Source of the DNA: Adiantum capillus-veneris
Lineage: Eukaryota > Streptophyta > Polypodiopsida > Polypodiales > Pteridaceae
Direction: 5' to 3'
Assembly (NCBI GenBank): GCA_014529385.2
Contig: CM043961.1
Span: 18,456,478-18,520,477 of the forward strand
Length of the DNA: 64,000 nt
The notes below the pieces were generated by a model. The model was not told where the DNA came from. It saw only the letters and a list, made by a program, of their open reading frames with translations, and did not search any database. Position numbers and translations under genes: made by a program. This document shows, piece after piece, positions 1 through 9,057 of the stretch. The stretch's first letter is position 1, and the number at the start of each line of letters is the position of its first letter.

Positions 1-285
1 CACAAATGGGTGCCAAAAGAACAACACATAACGAAGAAGATTGAAGTCATCTCTAGCTCTCAAGAAATGTCAAGACATGATAGACAAAGTGTTATAGAGA
101 ATGGAGCAAGTCAATCTTCTCAACCAAGGGACCAACAACAACAAAAAGAAATTTTGACAACCAAGGTCACCCAGGTATGGCAAAAGAAACCAATATTGCC
201 AGTATGGTCCTTTACAAATCCTCTCTTCGAGGATGGGAGTTTTGAATTTCAAAACCTATTCTTGGTCGAAAGCTCCCGAGAGTAA
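1..285 (+). CDS. Polyprotein C-terminal tail with WVPK motif, element A (partial)
   Basis: This is the last 94 codons of a Ty3/gypsy polyprotein whose upstream part lies outside the window. The frame is open from base 1, opens with H-K-W-V-P-K (bases 1-18) and ends at the TAA at 283-285. The same W-V-P-K motif follows integrase and a second protease-like domain in elements C (39471-39790) and D (25643-26200, minus strand), so I read it as the same tail. It is Q/S/K-rich and has no recognisable catalytic motif. A later Q-V-W-Q-K-K looks like a decayed repeat of the motif. The assignment rests on the motif, on position upstream of a polypurine tract and LTR, and on similar composition. Function of the tail is unknown. 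Confidence 0.55.
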   Translation, partial: HKWVPKEQHITKKIEVISSSQEMSRHDRQSVIENGASQSSQPRDQQQQKEILTTKVTQVWQKKPILPVWSFTNPLFEDGSFEFQNLFLVESSRE

Positions 286-1460
286 GTCAAGTTTCCATAA
301 AAATAATGGCATAAGAGTCAAGAGTCGGGCAGCTGAGCCACTAAATGAGCAAGCGTCACACCCAAGCTTCAAGTCTAATATTTTCTATGTGGTCTATGAG
401 TCTAGCTAATAGATATAAGCTCAAGCTGGAGAGTTGAGCATATTGTAAAATGGGGTTGCTCATGCTGGATAGGTGAGCATAAGAGTCGAAGTCTATTATT
501 TGGTGGAGTGGCAGAGTAGTCCAGAAAACACTCACGCACATGAACACAGTGAAGAGAGTAAAAAAACCTCGTCGACAAAAACCCTTCTTGTGAGTAACGA
601 CAGCTCTTGAAGTCAAATAAATTTTTGCTTCGCTAGCTACGTTCACTCCTGGAAGCACCCATTCAAACTCCTCTCGCATCGTATATTGTTTCCCATGCAT
701 CTATTTGTGCAAGCATATATAATGTCCCATCATTGGACATTTGCATTTGACACGATTTGTGTTCCACCCATGCACTTACACAACAAAATGACGATGACGA
801 AGAGGTAACAGGTTTCATAAGCATTTGCTCGACAACAACGACTCTGACTTCAAGCTACTAACACTTATCCAATGTATATCCAGTCAATAATAGTAGCCAT
901 ACAGCCATAAGTACTTTAACTCAACAAAACTCGGTTACATCAAACATAAGTACATATAGCCTCACATTTAATGGTGACTAAAGGCATTTTTTCCCACTGG
1001 GTTTTTCCCTTTAGTCCTATCCAAGTATCCAAGACCTTCATTTTGTAATATACGCCACATTTTATTTTTACTATTTTATTTTTCTTATAAAAACACAGAA
1101 AAGCAGACCAACGACATCCCCAAACAACTACATGCTCATCAACTAGAAGATCAAAGGGGAACAACCCAGAAAAAATTCAAAAAGGCTTCAAGATTACAGG
1201 TACACATGCAGGATGACACCCAAAGAACAAGCAATACAGAGCTGCCACGGTAAAGACTTGCTGCAACAACAAACCTCACTCGACTTATTCACGCTACAAC
1301 AACCAATCGGAGGGGGAGAGCTATGGCTTCAACTACACTAAATGTACAAGAAAAAGGTACGTCTACTCCATACAAAGCATCTGGTAGAAGCAACTGCAAC
1401 AACAAAAGCTTCAACCAACACCGAAACATGAAGCACTCACCAAGGCCACTGCAGACATAG
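286..1460 (+). other. 3' non-coding internal region of element A
   Basis: This stretch lies between the polyprotein stop and the polypurine tract. I see no credible ORF in either direction: the short open frames lack motifs and show no kinship to other elements here. It corresponds in position to the long 3' spacer of element C (40785-42075). Confidence 0.5.
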
Positions 1461-1498
1461 GGTCTTGTCGGGGACGACAAGACTTCGGAGGGGGAGAG
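1461..1498 (+). promoter_or_regulatory. Hairpin plus polypurine tract, element A
   Basis: A stem of ten pairs (1461-1470 with 1475-1484, one G-T wobble) closes a GGGA tetraloop at 1471-1474. It is followed two bases later by the purine run GGAGGGGGAGAG (1487-1498), directly abutting the LTR at 1499. The purine run is the expected plus-strand primer. Similar hairpins precede the tracts of B, C and E. Confidence 0.7.
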
Positions 1499-2489
1499 TG
1501 TTGAAAGATCAACCTTTCAACAACGCTTCCATAAAGATTCTCTAACGATTCTAAATAAAGATACTGATGAAGTGATGAAGATGAAGATGGATGCTGTAAT
1601 GTGAAGATACAAGCTCATGGACATCATCGAATATCCCGTTATTATTATTTTGAGCCATTACGTCCACAGATGTATTTAGGCCACAGATGCTCGTTGGATG
1701 AGCAAAGCAAGCTCACGGTGTTGTAATTAAGCTCTATAAAAGCCTAGGGACAAATAAGGTCATTTTGGTCGGACATTAGGTTTTCTAAGGCTTAGTATAT
1801 AAGCCAAAACCTAAAGCTTTGTAAGGGGACTTCTAATAATCTGATCTTCTGTGTCGTTGGGAGACTGCGAGAGAGTGAGAGAGTGTGTGTGTGTGCTACA
1901 GGAGCTACGATGGTCGGAATCGCAAACGGAGAGCAGCAATGTGTTGCCTACGAGGAGAGCTACGCGTTGATGCTTACATCACACGCATTCGTCTGTGTTT
2001 TGGCAGATTCACCCACGAGCTACTTTTCGAGTTTCAGTGAGTAACTGTTGTCCGTTTTTGCATTTCAGCATATCCACGCAATCAGAGCGAGTAGAGCTAC
2101 ACATTAGGCACTTTAGTTTTTGAAAACGTCGAGCTGAAAAAACCGGCCAGACATCCTACGCGTTTTCTGCACGGAGGATATTGGGTAGGTTTTTTCTGGT
2201 CACAGACCTTAGGGAGAGTGGCCTATAGGTGTTGATAGGATATCCCTCAAGTTTCGTAACGTTTCGAGAACGTCTAATGGGCTTTTGGCTTGCGGTAGCA
2301 TCATAGGAGACTCTCACATTCACAGAACCGATGGCATGTAGATTTGATATCTCTGTAGGAAGTAGTCATTAGTCGGTCGAGTAGAGGTTGACACCCTTTG
2401 CTTGCTTCCATGCGCCTGCGGGTCGAGTTTCGTCCTCAGCTGACATTATATGTTAGGTGAGTTCTCGCTATGCTGACGTCCGTCCAACA
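1499..2489 (+). repeat. LTR of element A (991 bp)
   Basis: The LTR starts with TGTTG right after the polypurine tract and ends with CAACA right before a TGGCGCC primer binding site, a perfect 5-bp terminal inverted repeat. A TATAAA box sits at 1735. A GA/GT-rich tract follows at about 1868-1895, in the likely transcribed part. The LTR is preceded by a 3' internal end and also followed by a primer binding site. An ordinary 3' LTR would have host DNA on its right, so this is either a tandem arrangement or an aberrant reverse-transcription product. No second copy of this LTR lies in the window. Confidence 0.75.
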
Positions 2490-2553
2490 TTGGCGCCGCT
2501 CCCCCAATGTTGGACGGACGTCAGCATAGCGAGAACTCACCTAACATATAATG
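2444..2553. repeat. Perfect 50-bp-arm palindrome spanning LTR end and PBS
   Basis: Bases 2444-2493 are the exact reverse complement of 2504-2553, around the 10-base spacer CGCCGCTCCC. The left arm is the last 46 bases of the LTR of A plus TTGG of the primer binding site (TGGCGCCGCTCCC, from 2491). The right arm is an inverted copy of the same LTR end. Immediately after the right arm, at 2554, sequence of element B begins. Confidence 0.95.
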
Positions 2554-3054
2554 GATCAAGAAGCATGGATGGATCGACTTCTTACCTTAGCTGAGCTTGA
2601 GTGGAAAAGAGAAGCAGCATACGAGTGCTATAAGAGGAAAGCCACACAGACAAAGGAGAAGCTTGACAAGAAACTGAAGGACAAAGGCATCAATGAAGGA
2701 GATCTTGTGCTAAGGTATGACAATCGACTCGATAATCGTTTTGATGCCAAATTTGAAACAAGATGGCAGGGGCCATACATAGTCAAGAAGGCTTTCAATT
2801 CAAGTTACTATCAACTTATGGACTTGAATGGGAAAGAGCACTCCAGGAAGGTAAACGGCTATCGCTTGAAGCCTTACTTGAGTCGCCTTCTACCAAAGGA
2901 TCTACCAGAGAAAAAGGCAACTATCCCATGTAAGTATTGTTCCATGAAGCATGAGTGTAACACAAACCAAAATTCCAAGGGGCCAAACAATGAAGATCTT
3001 GTCAAGGACTCTGAAGCACTCTCTTTGGAAAAGATTCTTTATGATGGTACATGA
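2554..3054 (+). pseudogene. Integrase C-terminal fragment, second copy of element B
   Basis: This fragment matches 12183-12683 nearly base for base; I count three substitutions in the whole shared block up to the LTR. It encodes the end of the integrase: a helical K-rich stretch, the conserved G-D-L-V-L-R and W-Q-G-P-Y-I-V segment, and the tail to the TGA at 3052-3054. Everything upstream of this point in integrase is missing, cut at the palindrome junction. An ATG at 2551 is created by the junction and is not a native start. The fragment, its polypurine tract and the following LTR are what remains of a neighbouring tandem copy of B. Confidence 0.9.
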
Positions 3055-3082
3055 ATATACCATCATCCTGGGGGAGGGCTAA
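3042..3082 (+). promoter_or_regulatory. Hairpin and polypurine tract, upstream copy of element B
   Basis: The stem TGATGGTA (3042-3049) pairs with TACCATCA (3058-3065). The purine run GGGGGAGGG follows at 3070-3078, and the LTR begins at 3083. The same arrangement occurs at 12671-12711. Confidence 0.7.
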
Positions 3083-5431
3083 TGATAGCCGTTTTTCAGC
3101 TCTCTATGATTGCCATAGTGAGTTATCCCCCCCTATCAAATCACTCAAACACTGTGGTTACCCTCACACTTTCACTGTATATAGGTGCGTGTGAGTTAGA
3201 GGACTTTTCCCATATCTCCTTATTGAAATAAAAAACCCTCAATTAGCTAGGCATTGGGCTAGTTGAGCCAAAAACATAAAAAATATAAGTATATTATAGC
3301 CCATGCGTATGTAAATATTTCTTTGTATATAGGGCCTAAATAAAAGATTTTTTCATAATTATTTTGGTATTTGTTTAAATATTTTTACCTAGGTGTGTGT
3401 TATTTATGCTCTGTACATTGCCTCACCATTACCACAATTTTTCTTACCATTTTTCATACTCTTTATTCCATATAGAAATATTTTCATGTAAGCTTCTCTT
3501 ATATTTGGTGTAACTCCACCCCAACAAAAATCCAAAAAAACTAGTTTTATTTATGTGTATATTTTTTCACTATTGTGATTTTTCCCTTCCTACATCTATT
3601 TTGTTTTTTTTCTAAAAAATTAGAACACCAAAAATATTTATCTTTTTATGGTAGCCTCATAATGAGAGAGATTTCTTTTGACCCCTTTATATTTTTTCCA
3701 CTTATATTATTTATATTTGACATGTACATATGTTTTAGATCCCTCAATATTTGATTTTCTTAGTTGTACTATTCACTTATATCATGATCTCAATAATATC
3801 TTCAATTATAGACCTACCAAATAAGGTCAAGGGTAGGTGGCATGCATACATGCACTATGGAGGGCTCACTCTTGGAGGTATTCAAAAGAATCATCCAAAG
3901 AAGGACCCCACAAGGACCTTGTGCAGTGGAAAAAAATGGTCGGTTTTGCTGAATTTTTAAAGTTCACTTGCTCTCCGAATTTGAAAAGGTGATACAAACA
4001 AAAGTTGTAGCTCGTGGGCTGAACTTTTGCCTCAATTTTTTTCATATTTTTTTGAGCTACGAGCTTTGAGCTATAATTTTATTAGTGGACCCCAATTTTC
4101 CCATGCTATGCAGCCACACTCTCTCTTCCACTTTATCATTTTTCTCTTTCACACACACTTCTCCACTCATCATCCCCACCTCTCTCACCACTCCTCTCTG
4201 CACCCTACTCACCTTCTCCTCAACCTTGAAGAATAAGAGAAACCATGGTGAACTCATACCTCCCACACACAATTCCATTCCAAAATTGACCACCTAGTCT
4301 CATTTTTCCTCCTCCAAATTACCCATATCTATCAAAAAAACCACAAAATTCAGTCTCTTCTCTTAAAAGACAGCATCATGGTGGTTGATTACTCAGCTTC
4401 AATTACCTTGTCTCTCAAGGAAGGTCAAGAGTGGAGAAGAAATGTACCGTCAAAGCTAGTGGACCGTCAACAAGTGTCAAAATTGGCCCTACTCAAGACA
4501 CTTGGAGCATCAAACTTGTAAGAAATCCACCTTTTCTTACCTCTTAAGAGTTTTTCTTCCTTATTTGTATCCTACATGGATACTCCCATTGTAAATATCC
4601 AATTCCATTTGTAAATTAATACTAACTCTACTAACACTAACCCACTATGAAAAGTCCTATCACCTCCATTTCTCTCCTCTCTCTTTCCCCACCAACTTCT
4701 TGATAATTCCAAGCAAAAGAAATTAGATAAATTGCTGAAAATCTAACCCAACCATGGTTAGAGGAGTAACCCTATCTTTCAAAATTGCTATAAAAGGAGG
4801 GTGTAGCTAGCACAAAAAGGGGGGAGAAGAAAGAGCACTATGCTATAGCTTGAGAAGCCAAGCTCAACCTCTTGAGAAGGATCTCTTGAGTGGAATCTCA
4901 TTGGCATTAGGCATATGTATGTGTTGTATTAGGGGTGATTAGCAAGGGAACTCAATGCCATTGTAAGAGAGAGTGATCATTAAATTGAGAGTAGGAAATC
5001 TATCATTTCTCCTACTAGAGTAAGCCCAACATTTGCTAAGCATGGATACCTTGTCTCCCTTCCAACGTGAAGTCATGGACAATAATGATGTGTAAGTGTC
5101 TTGGTGTTTTATGTAAGTTCCTGATAGCTTGTCTCCGGGTACTGTTATCAATTTAGCCATAAATCCCACATGTTGTAAGAGGGCGACATGGTGGAGAGGA
5201 CTCCCCTGGCCTTAAGACAGTGATTGGGGTGGCTTTTTTCTTGTGATGTGTTGTGGTGTAATTTACTCAGGCTATGTTGAACAAATACTAATCTCACTTT
5301 GATTGGTCATGACAGATTTGTAAGAAGGCATTAGTGCAACAAGAACCCCCTTCCCCCTTCTCTCTCTTTCTTACATATATATATTTATGTTTGCTTGATC
5401 ATTAACGATACACTTCAAAGCAGTCCGAGCA

Positions 5432-5511
<80 letters not shown>

Positions 5512-5770
5512 TTTTAGTGTATGAGAGTGTTCCATTGGTGTTAGGGTTAGTGTAAATTCCTTGCTTGTTTGTGGGTTGGTCTAATGATTCTCCTCTTTTG
5601 CGTCCTAGTTCGCTCTTAAACTAGGTGGTGCTCCTTGTGTAGTTGGGATTTGGCTGGGGGTTTGTTGTTTTGGTTTGTGTTGTGTTGTGCCCTAGCCCCA
5701 TTGAGCAGCACGGGAGCCTTGAAGGGTGTCTAGAGGTTGCTCTTCTTGTTGCCCGCCCCGGACCGCTTCA
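3083..5770 (+). repeat. 5' LTR of element B (2688 bp)
   Basis: The LTR runs from TGATAGCC after the polypurine tract to CGCTTCA three bases before the primer binding site. It aligns along its length with 12712-15401. A TATAAAAGG box is at 4789-4797. A long CT microsatellite occupies 5435-5508. Short open frames inside are AT- or CT-rich and are seen twice only because the LTR is duplicated; I do not call them genes. Confidence 0.9.
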
Positions 5771-5773
5771 AAT

Positions 5774-5790
5774 TGGTGCCCCCACTGAGG
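5774..5790 (+). other. Primer binding site, element B
   Basis: TGGTGCCCCCACTGAGG starts three bases after the 5' LTR. It has the TGG start expected of a tRNA 3'-end complement and is absent after the 3' LTR. The tRNA was not identified. Confidence 0.75.
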
Positions 5791-5846
5791 ACAGGCTTGT
5801 GTATGTTTTGTGAAGGCTCAACCTTTAGCATAATCAAGTAGCTTGC

Positions 5847-6059
5847 ATGAATCACGAGAATTTGTATGATCCCTTCATTCCCATTGCAAGGCAAAAGGTA
5901 CACATAATTGTTAGTACTAAGTTGCAATTTCAGCGAGTGATTCGTAGAATTTTAGGTCCTTTTAGGTTAGCCGAGATAAACACTTCGGTAATTCCTTTTA
6001 TTTTGCCTCTCATTAGGTACGATATTAGCTTGGACGTCTTTATTTTTGTGTTATTTTAA
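5847..6059 (+). CDS. Leader ORF 1 of element B, first copy of a duplicated 70-residue unit
   Basis: A 70-codon ORF lies between the primer binding site and gag. I do not recognise the protein. Its second half closely parallels the next ORF (6081-6299): both read I-L-P-L-I or I-L-P-L-I-N, then a D-V segment, and end in F-V-L-F or F-I-L-F before the stop. Both are in the same frame, separated by a TAA, a TAG and 21 bases, so they look like a tandemly duplicated coding unit. The unit is hydrophobic near its end with R/K-rich patches in the middle. Plant Tat/Ogre elements are known to carry an extra ORF upstream of gag, but I cannot match this one. Confidence 0.5.
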   Translation: MNHENLYDPFIPIARQKVHIIVSTKLQFQRVIRRILGPFRLAEINTSVIPFILPLIRYDISLDVFIFVLF

Positions 6060-6080
6060 GCATTAGGACATGCATAGGCC

Positions 6081-6299
6081 ATGGATAATGGCCCAGGAAT
6101 AGAGGTTTTTCCCTTTCATTTTACTCCACACATTAGAATAAACGTTGCAATTAGTAGAAAGATCCATTTTCAACAACGAATGGTGTTCATGTTTGGTGCC
6201 CAAAGAGTAGGAGAAATTCTTGCATCACCAAACCCTGTCATTCTACCTCTCATCAACTACCACACTTCTTTTGATGTACATGTGTTCATTTTATTTTAA
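6081..6299 (+). CDS. Leader ORF 2 of element B, second copy of the duplicated unit
   Basis: This 72-codon ORF starts M-D-N-G-P-G-I and is the diverged partner of 5847-6059. Similarity begins about residue 18 and runs to the stop: a [V/I]-S-[T/R]-K-[L/I]-x-F-Q core, then a G-x-x-R-[L/V]-[A/G]-E-I block, then I-L-P-L-I and the F-[V/I]-L-F end. DNA similarity is lower than protein similarity by eye, suggesting an old duplication kept for some time at the protein level. No known domain recognised. Confidence 0.5.
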   Translation: MDNGPGIEVFPFHFTPHIRINVAISRKIHFQQRMVFMFGAQRVGEILASPNPVILPLINYHTSFDVHVFILF

Positions 6300-6325
6300 A
6301 ATGAAGTGCAGCCCGGCAAAATAGT

Positions 6326-6880
6326 GTGTATGTTTGTTTTTTCTTTGTCCAAGTTGTTACAAGAAACAAAAAAACGATCATTTGTTCAAACTGGGAATGT
6401 GTGTGCAGTGAAAGTTCAATCCTTAGAGATCTAGCTCTATTACCAATTGAGTTGCAGGAGCAAGTAGTAAGGCGTCTCCCTCATAACAAGAGGGTGGTGA
6501 AGTTAAGACGGAAGGTCCTACGCCTGGATTCCATTTTCCTCTTGTTGTTGGGCACTAAGGAAGACCGCGCATTCATCCAACTAGTGTGTGCCCTAAGATT
6601 GGTAAATAGAGTGAAATTTGGCGTTTGGCGAGTGCATTTCACCAGTGAGGAAGACTCTTCAGGAAACTTGCGGCCAGAGTTCATGCTTCATAGACTCACA
6701 TTTGGTGAATTTTTCCCTCATTTGCATCTTATTAATAGTCTTCCTTTCGCTTTCAACAAAGGAGATAGGGAGCTATTCAGAGCTTGTCTTAATAAAGAGA
6801 GCATAGAGAAGATTGCAAATTTGTATAAATTCTCATCCTTCTCTACTTTCTATGACACTTTGTTCATAGAGACATTGTAA
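6326..6880 (+). CDS. Leader ORF 3 of element B, F-box-like repeat copy 1
   Basis: A 184-codon ORF. The informative part starts near residue 30 (about 6413). L-P-I-E-L-Q-E-Q-V-V-R-R-L-P then V-V-K-L-R-R resembles the first helices of an F-box, the Skp1-binding motif of SCF ubiquitin ligases. It continues with a F-I-Q-L-V-C-A-L-R-L-V-N-R-V-K-F block and ends with L-I-N-S-L-P-F-A-F and a D-R-E-L stretch. The same order of motifs recurs in 6933-7385, so this is one unit of a tandem pair. The first 30 residues may be untranslated leader, because the region after 6320 is T-rich and could be an intron end. F-box identity is a tentative inference from spacing of hydrophobic residues. Confidence 0.5.
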   Translation: MYVCFFFVQVVTRNKKTIICSNWECVCSESSILRDLALLPIELQEQVVRRLPHNKRVVKLRRKVLRLDSIFLLLLGTKEDRAFIQLVCALRLVNRVKFGVWRVHFTSEEDSSGNLRPEFMLHRLTFGEFFPHLHLINSLPFAFNKGDRELFRACLNKESIEKIANLYKFSSFSTFYDTLFIETL

Positions 6881-6932
6881 ATCTCTTTATGCTTTTGAAT
6901 GATTTAACCATAATCCAAAGGAGTTTTTGTCC

Positions 6933-7385
6933 AGGAATTTTGTAGCACAAGTGGAGTCTTTAAATCTTGCAAACTTGATTGGACTTGATGAGGATGTTCT
7001 TTATGAAATTGTGAGAAGGTTGCCTCACTCCAACTGTGTGGAACTCTAAGGAAAGGAGCTCCTAGTCAATTGCTACTTTCTCACGGCCTTCGACGAGCAT
7101 GAAGATCTAGTTTTTATACAAACCGCTTGTGCGTTGGGAATTGTAGAGCAAGTGCAATTTATCACTTGGGACGTGGTTGCTCTTTTGGATCTAGAAAATG
7201 AAGTTCTAGAGATTTCTGTTTATCGCCTTAGCTTTGAAGAATTTCAACCCTTCTTAGAGCTCATCAATAGTCTACCTTTTTGTTTTGATCAAACAAATCG
7301 TGACCTCATTGAAGCTTGGATAGCTGAAGAAGAAAACCTAGAGTGGTATTTTCTTACTTCTTCATTTGCAGGCGAGTGGTTCTAA
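6933..7385 (+). pseudogene. Leader ORF 4 of element B, F-box-like repeat copy 2 (one stop)
   Basis: Read from 6933, this frame gives the partner of the previous ORF: L-Y-E-I-V-R-R-L-P-H, then V-E-L, a stop TAA at 7047-7049, then F-I-Q-T-A-C-A-L-G-I-V-E-Q-V-Q-F, R-L-S-F-E-E-F, L-I-N-S-L-P-F-C-F and D-L-I-E-A-W. The stop falls where copy 1 has an R and is one C-to-T step from CAA. The frame ends at 7385, 37 bases before the gag start. Two paralogous units side by side in front of gag suggest an element-borne accessory protein or captured host gene, later inactivated. Confidence 0.5.
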
Positions 7386-7422
7386 ATCTCTATTCTAACT
7401 CGTGTTGTAATTTTTCATAATA

Positions 7423-9057
7423 ATGGAGAGCCAACGCCAAATGTCTGGATATCCTCTTTTCTTTGGAGAGCCTGGAGAGGATGCAGAATTATTTTTAGCA
7501 AATTTCAAGATGTCTTGCCGTATCAAGAGGATAGTAACCGATCAAGAACGTGTAGAAATGTTTGAGGTGGTCCTTAGGAAAGATGTTAGTACTTGGTTTG
7601 ACTCTTTGCCTGAGGAAGTTAAGGGGAATTACACAGAAGTTTTGAATCGTTTTAAGAGATACTTCTTTGATCCCCAAAACACTCAAAAACTATGGCAAGA
7701 CATTGTTTCTCATAAGCAAAAAGACTTAGATGACTACTACTTGTACAAGCAAGAGTTTCTACGTCTTTGGGCTCTATGGATATGAAATGTTGCTAACCCT
7801 GGTGATGGTGCAGAATTTTTAAAGAAGGAGAGGTTCATAGCCGGACTCTTTCCTGACCTTAAGGTAAAAGTTGAGGCGGGTGCACCTGCTACTTTTGATG
7901 CAGCGGAAACTAGGGCTGCTGAGAAGTATAAGAAACTCAAGTGCTTAAGGGGAGAGGTTCCAATAGAAGGTCTTAGACCCAAAGGTAAGTCACAAGCATC
8001 AACATCTAGGGAGCTTCCTGAGGTAACCACTGAAGTGATTGAGAAGTTAAATGAATCTTTAAGCAGCCTGTCAATTCACCTTGCACAAGCTGTAGGTCCA
8101 AAGGGACAAGCAAAGAAGTCAGAAGAGAGAGAGCCACGAACTAGGAGAGTCTTGCAATGTTGGAATTGCGGAGAGTCTGGACATGGGATGTATAATTGTC
8201 CTTGGCCCCGTGGAGAGCCAGGGAGACCTAAATTGAATTACCTAGTGATGAATGCAGGAGAAGGAGCTGGTCAACAACCAAGGCTTCTACAAAGGCCAAA
8301 TGGACCAAGACCACCTCCACAAGGGGTAGAAGGAGTTCCACCTTTGCCAGATCCAAATGTGCATGTGGTAGAGGTGACAAATTCAAATGAGGTTGACATG
8401 GAAGCCAATGGCATTAAGCGTGGCCGAGGGAAAGGTAAAGAGAAAGAAGGAGTCACATCACAGAGTGACCATGGACAAGGCAAAAAGGCAAAGGAGACCA
8501 AGGAAACCAAGAGGACTCGACGTCGTATCAACCTCCAAGACTTCCCTCTTGGACATGGTATGGCTCCGTACAACTTGTTGGAAGACATGAGAGGTAAGGG
8601 TCCTGATATGTCATGGCCTCAATTTCTTGCATTATGTCCACAAGTTAGGAGGGATTTAACAAGGGTAGTTAGCACTAGGAGAAAGGTAAAAGAGAGTGTG
8701 CCTGTTGTAAAAATTGCACAAGCTGAAATGAATGAGGACATTACACCGGTGCTAGACTGTTACATCAAAGGAAGATTGGTTAGGAAAGGTCTAGTGGATG
8801 GGGGTGCACAAATTTGCATCATGACAAAGGGACTCATGCAAAGACTAGGCATGCACATCCATGAGACACCTGAAATCAAAGTCAAGGTGGCAAACAATAG
8901 CAAGGCTAGGTGTGTAGGCATTTGTAAAAATGTCTTTGTAGAGGCCTTTGGCATTAAGAAAGCGGTGGATTTTTATGTTATGTCGACCAAGGGAAGTGGT
9001 TATCCATTTATCCTAGGAAGACCATGGCTAATGAAAATGCGAGCTTTGCAAGATTAG
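7423..9057 (+). pseudogene. gag-pro: gag and aspartic protease of element B (one internal TGA)
   Basis: One frame runs from the ATG at 7423 and is interrupted only by TGA at 7783-7785. The capsid part has the usual retrotransposon gag features: F-x-G-E-P-G-E-D-A near the start, W-F-D-S-L-P, then an F-K-R-Y-F block. A nucleocapsid zinc knuckle C-W-N-C-G-E-S-G-H-G-M-Y-N-C lies at about 8158-8199. A basic linker follows. The protease is at about 8780-9040 with catalytic D-G-G (Asp codon 8797-8799) and the C-terminal I-L-G-R-P-W. D-G-G instead of D-T/S-G is seen in other plant gypsy proteases. The frame closes with TAG at 9055-9057, after which it continues into reverse transcriptase in the same frame. 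Confidence 0.9.

Noticed and set aside
3751-4297. Small ORFs repeated at 13380-13926
   Set aside because: They look conserved only because they lie in the two LTRs of one element; no motif, and overlapping frames are equally open.
5435-5508. CRISPR-like or satellite array
   Set aside because: Simple CT dinucleotide repeat within an LTR; no spacer structure. The same holds for all other tracts in the window.
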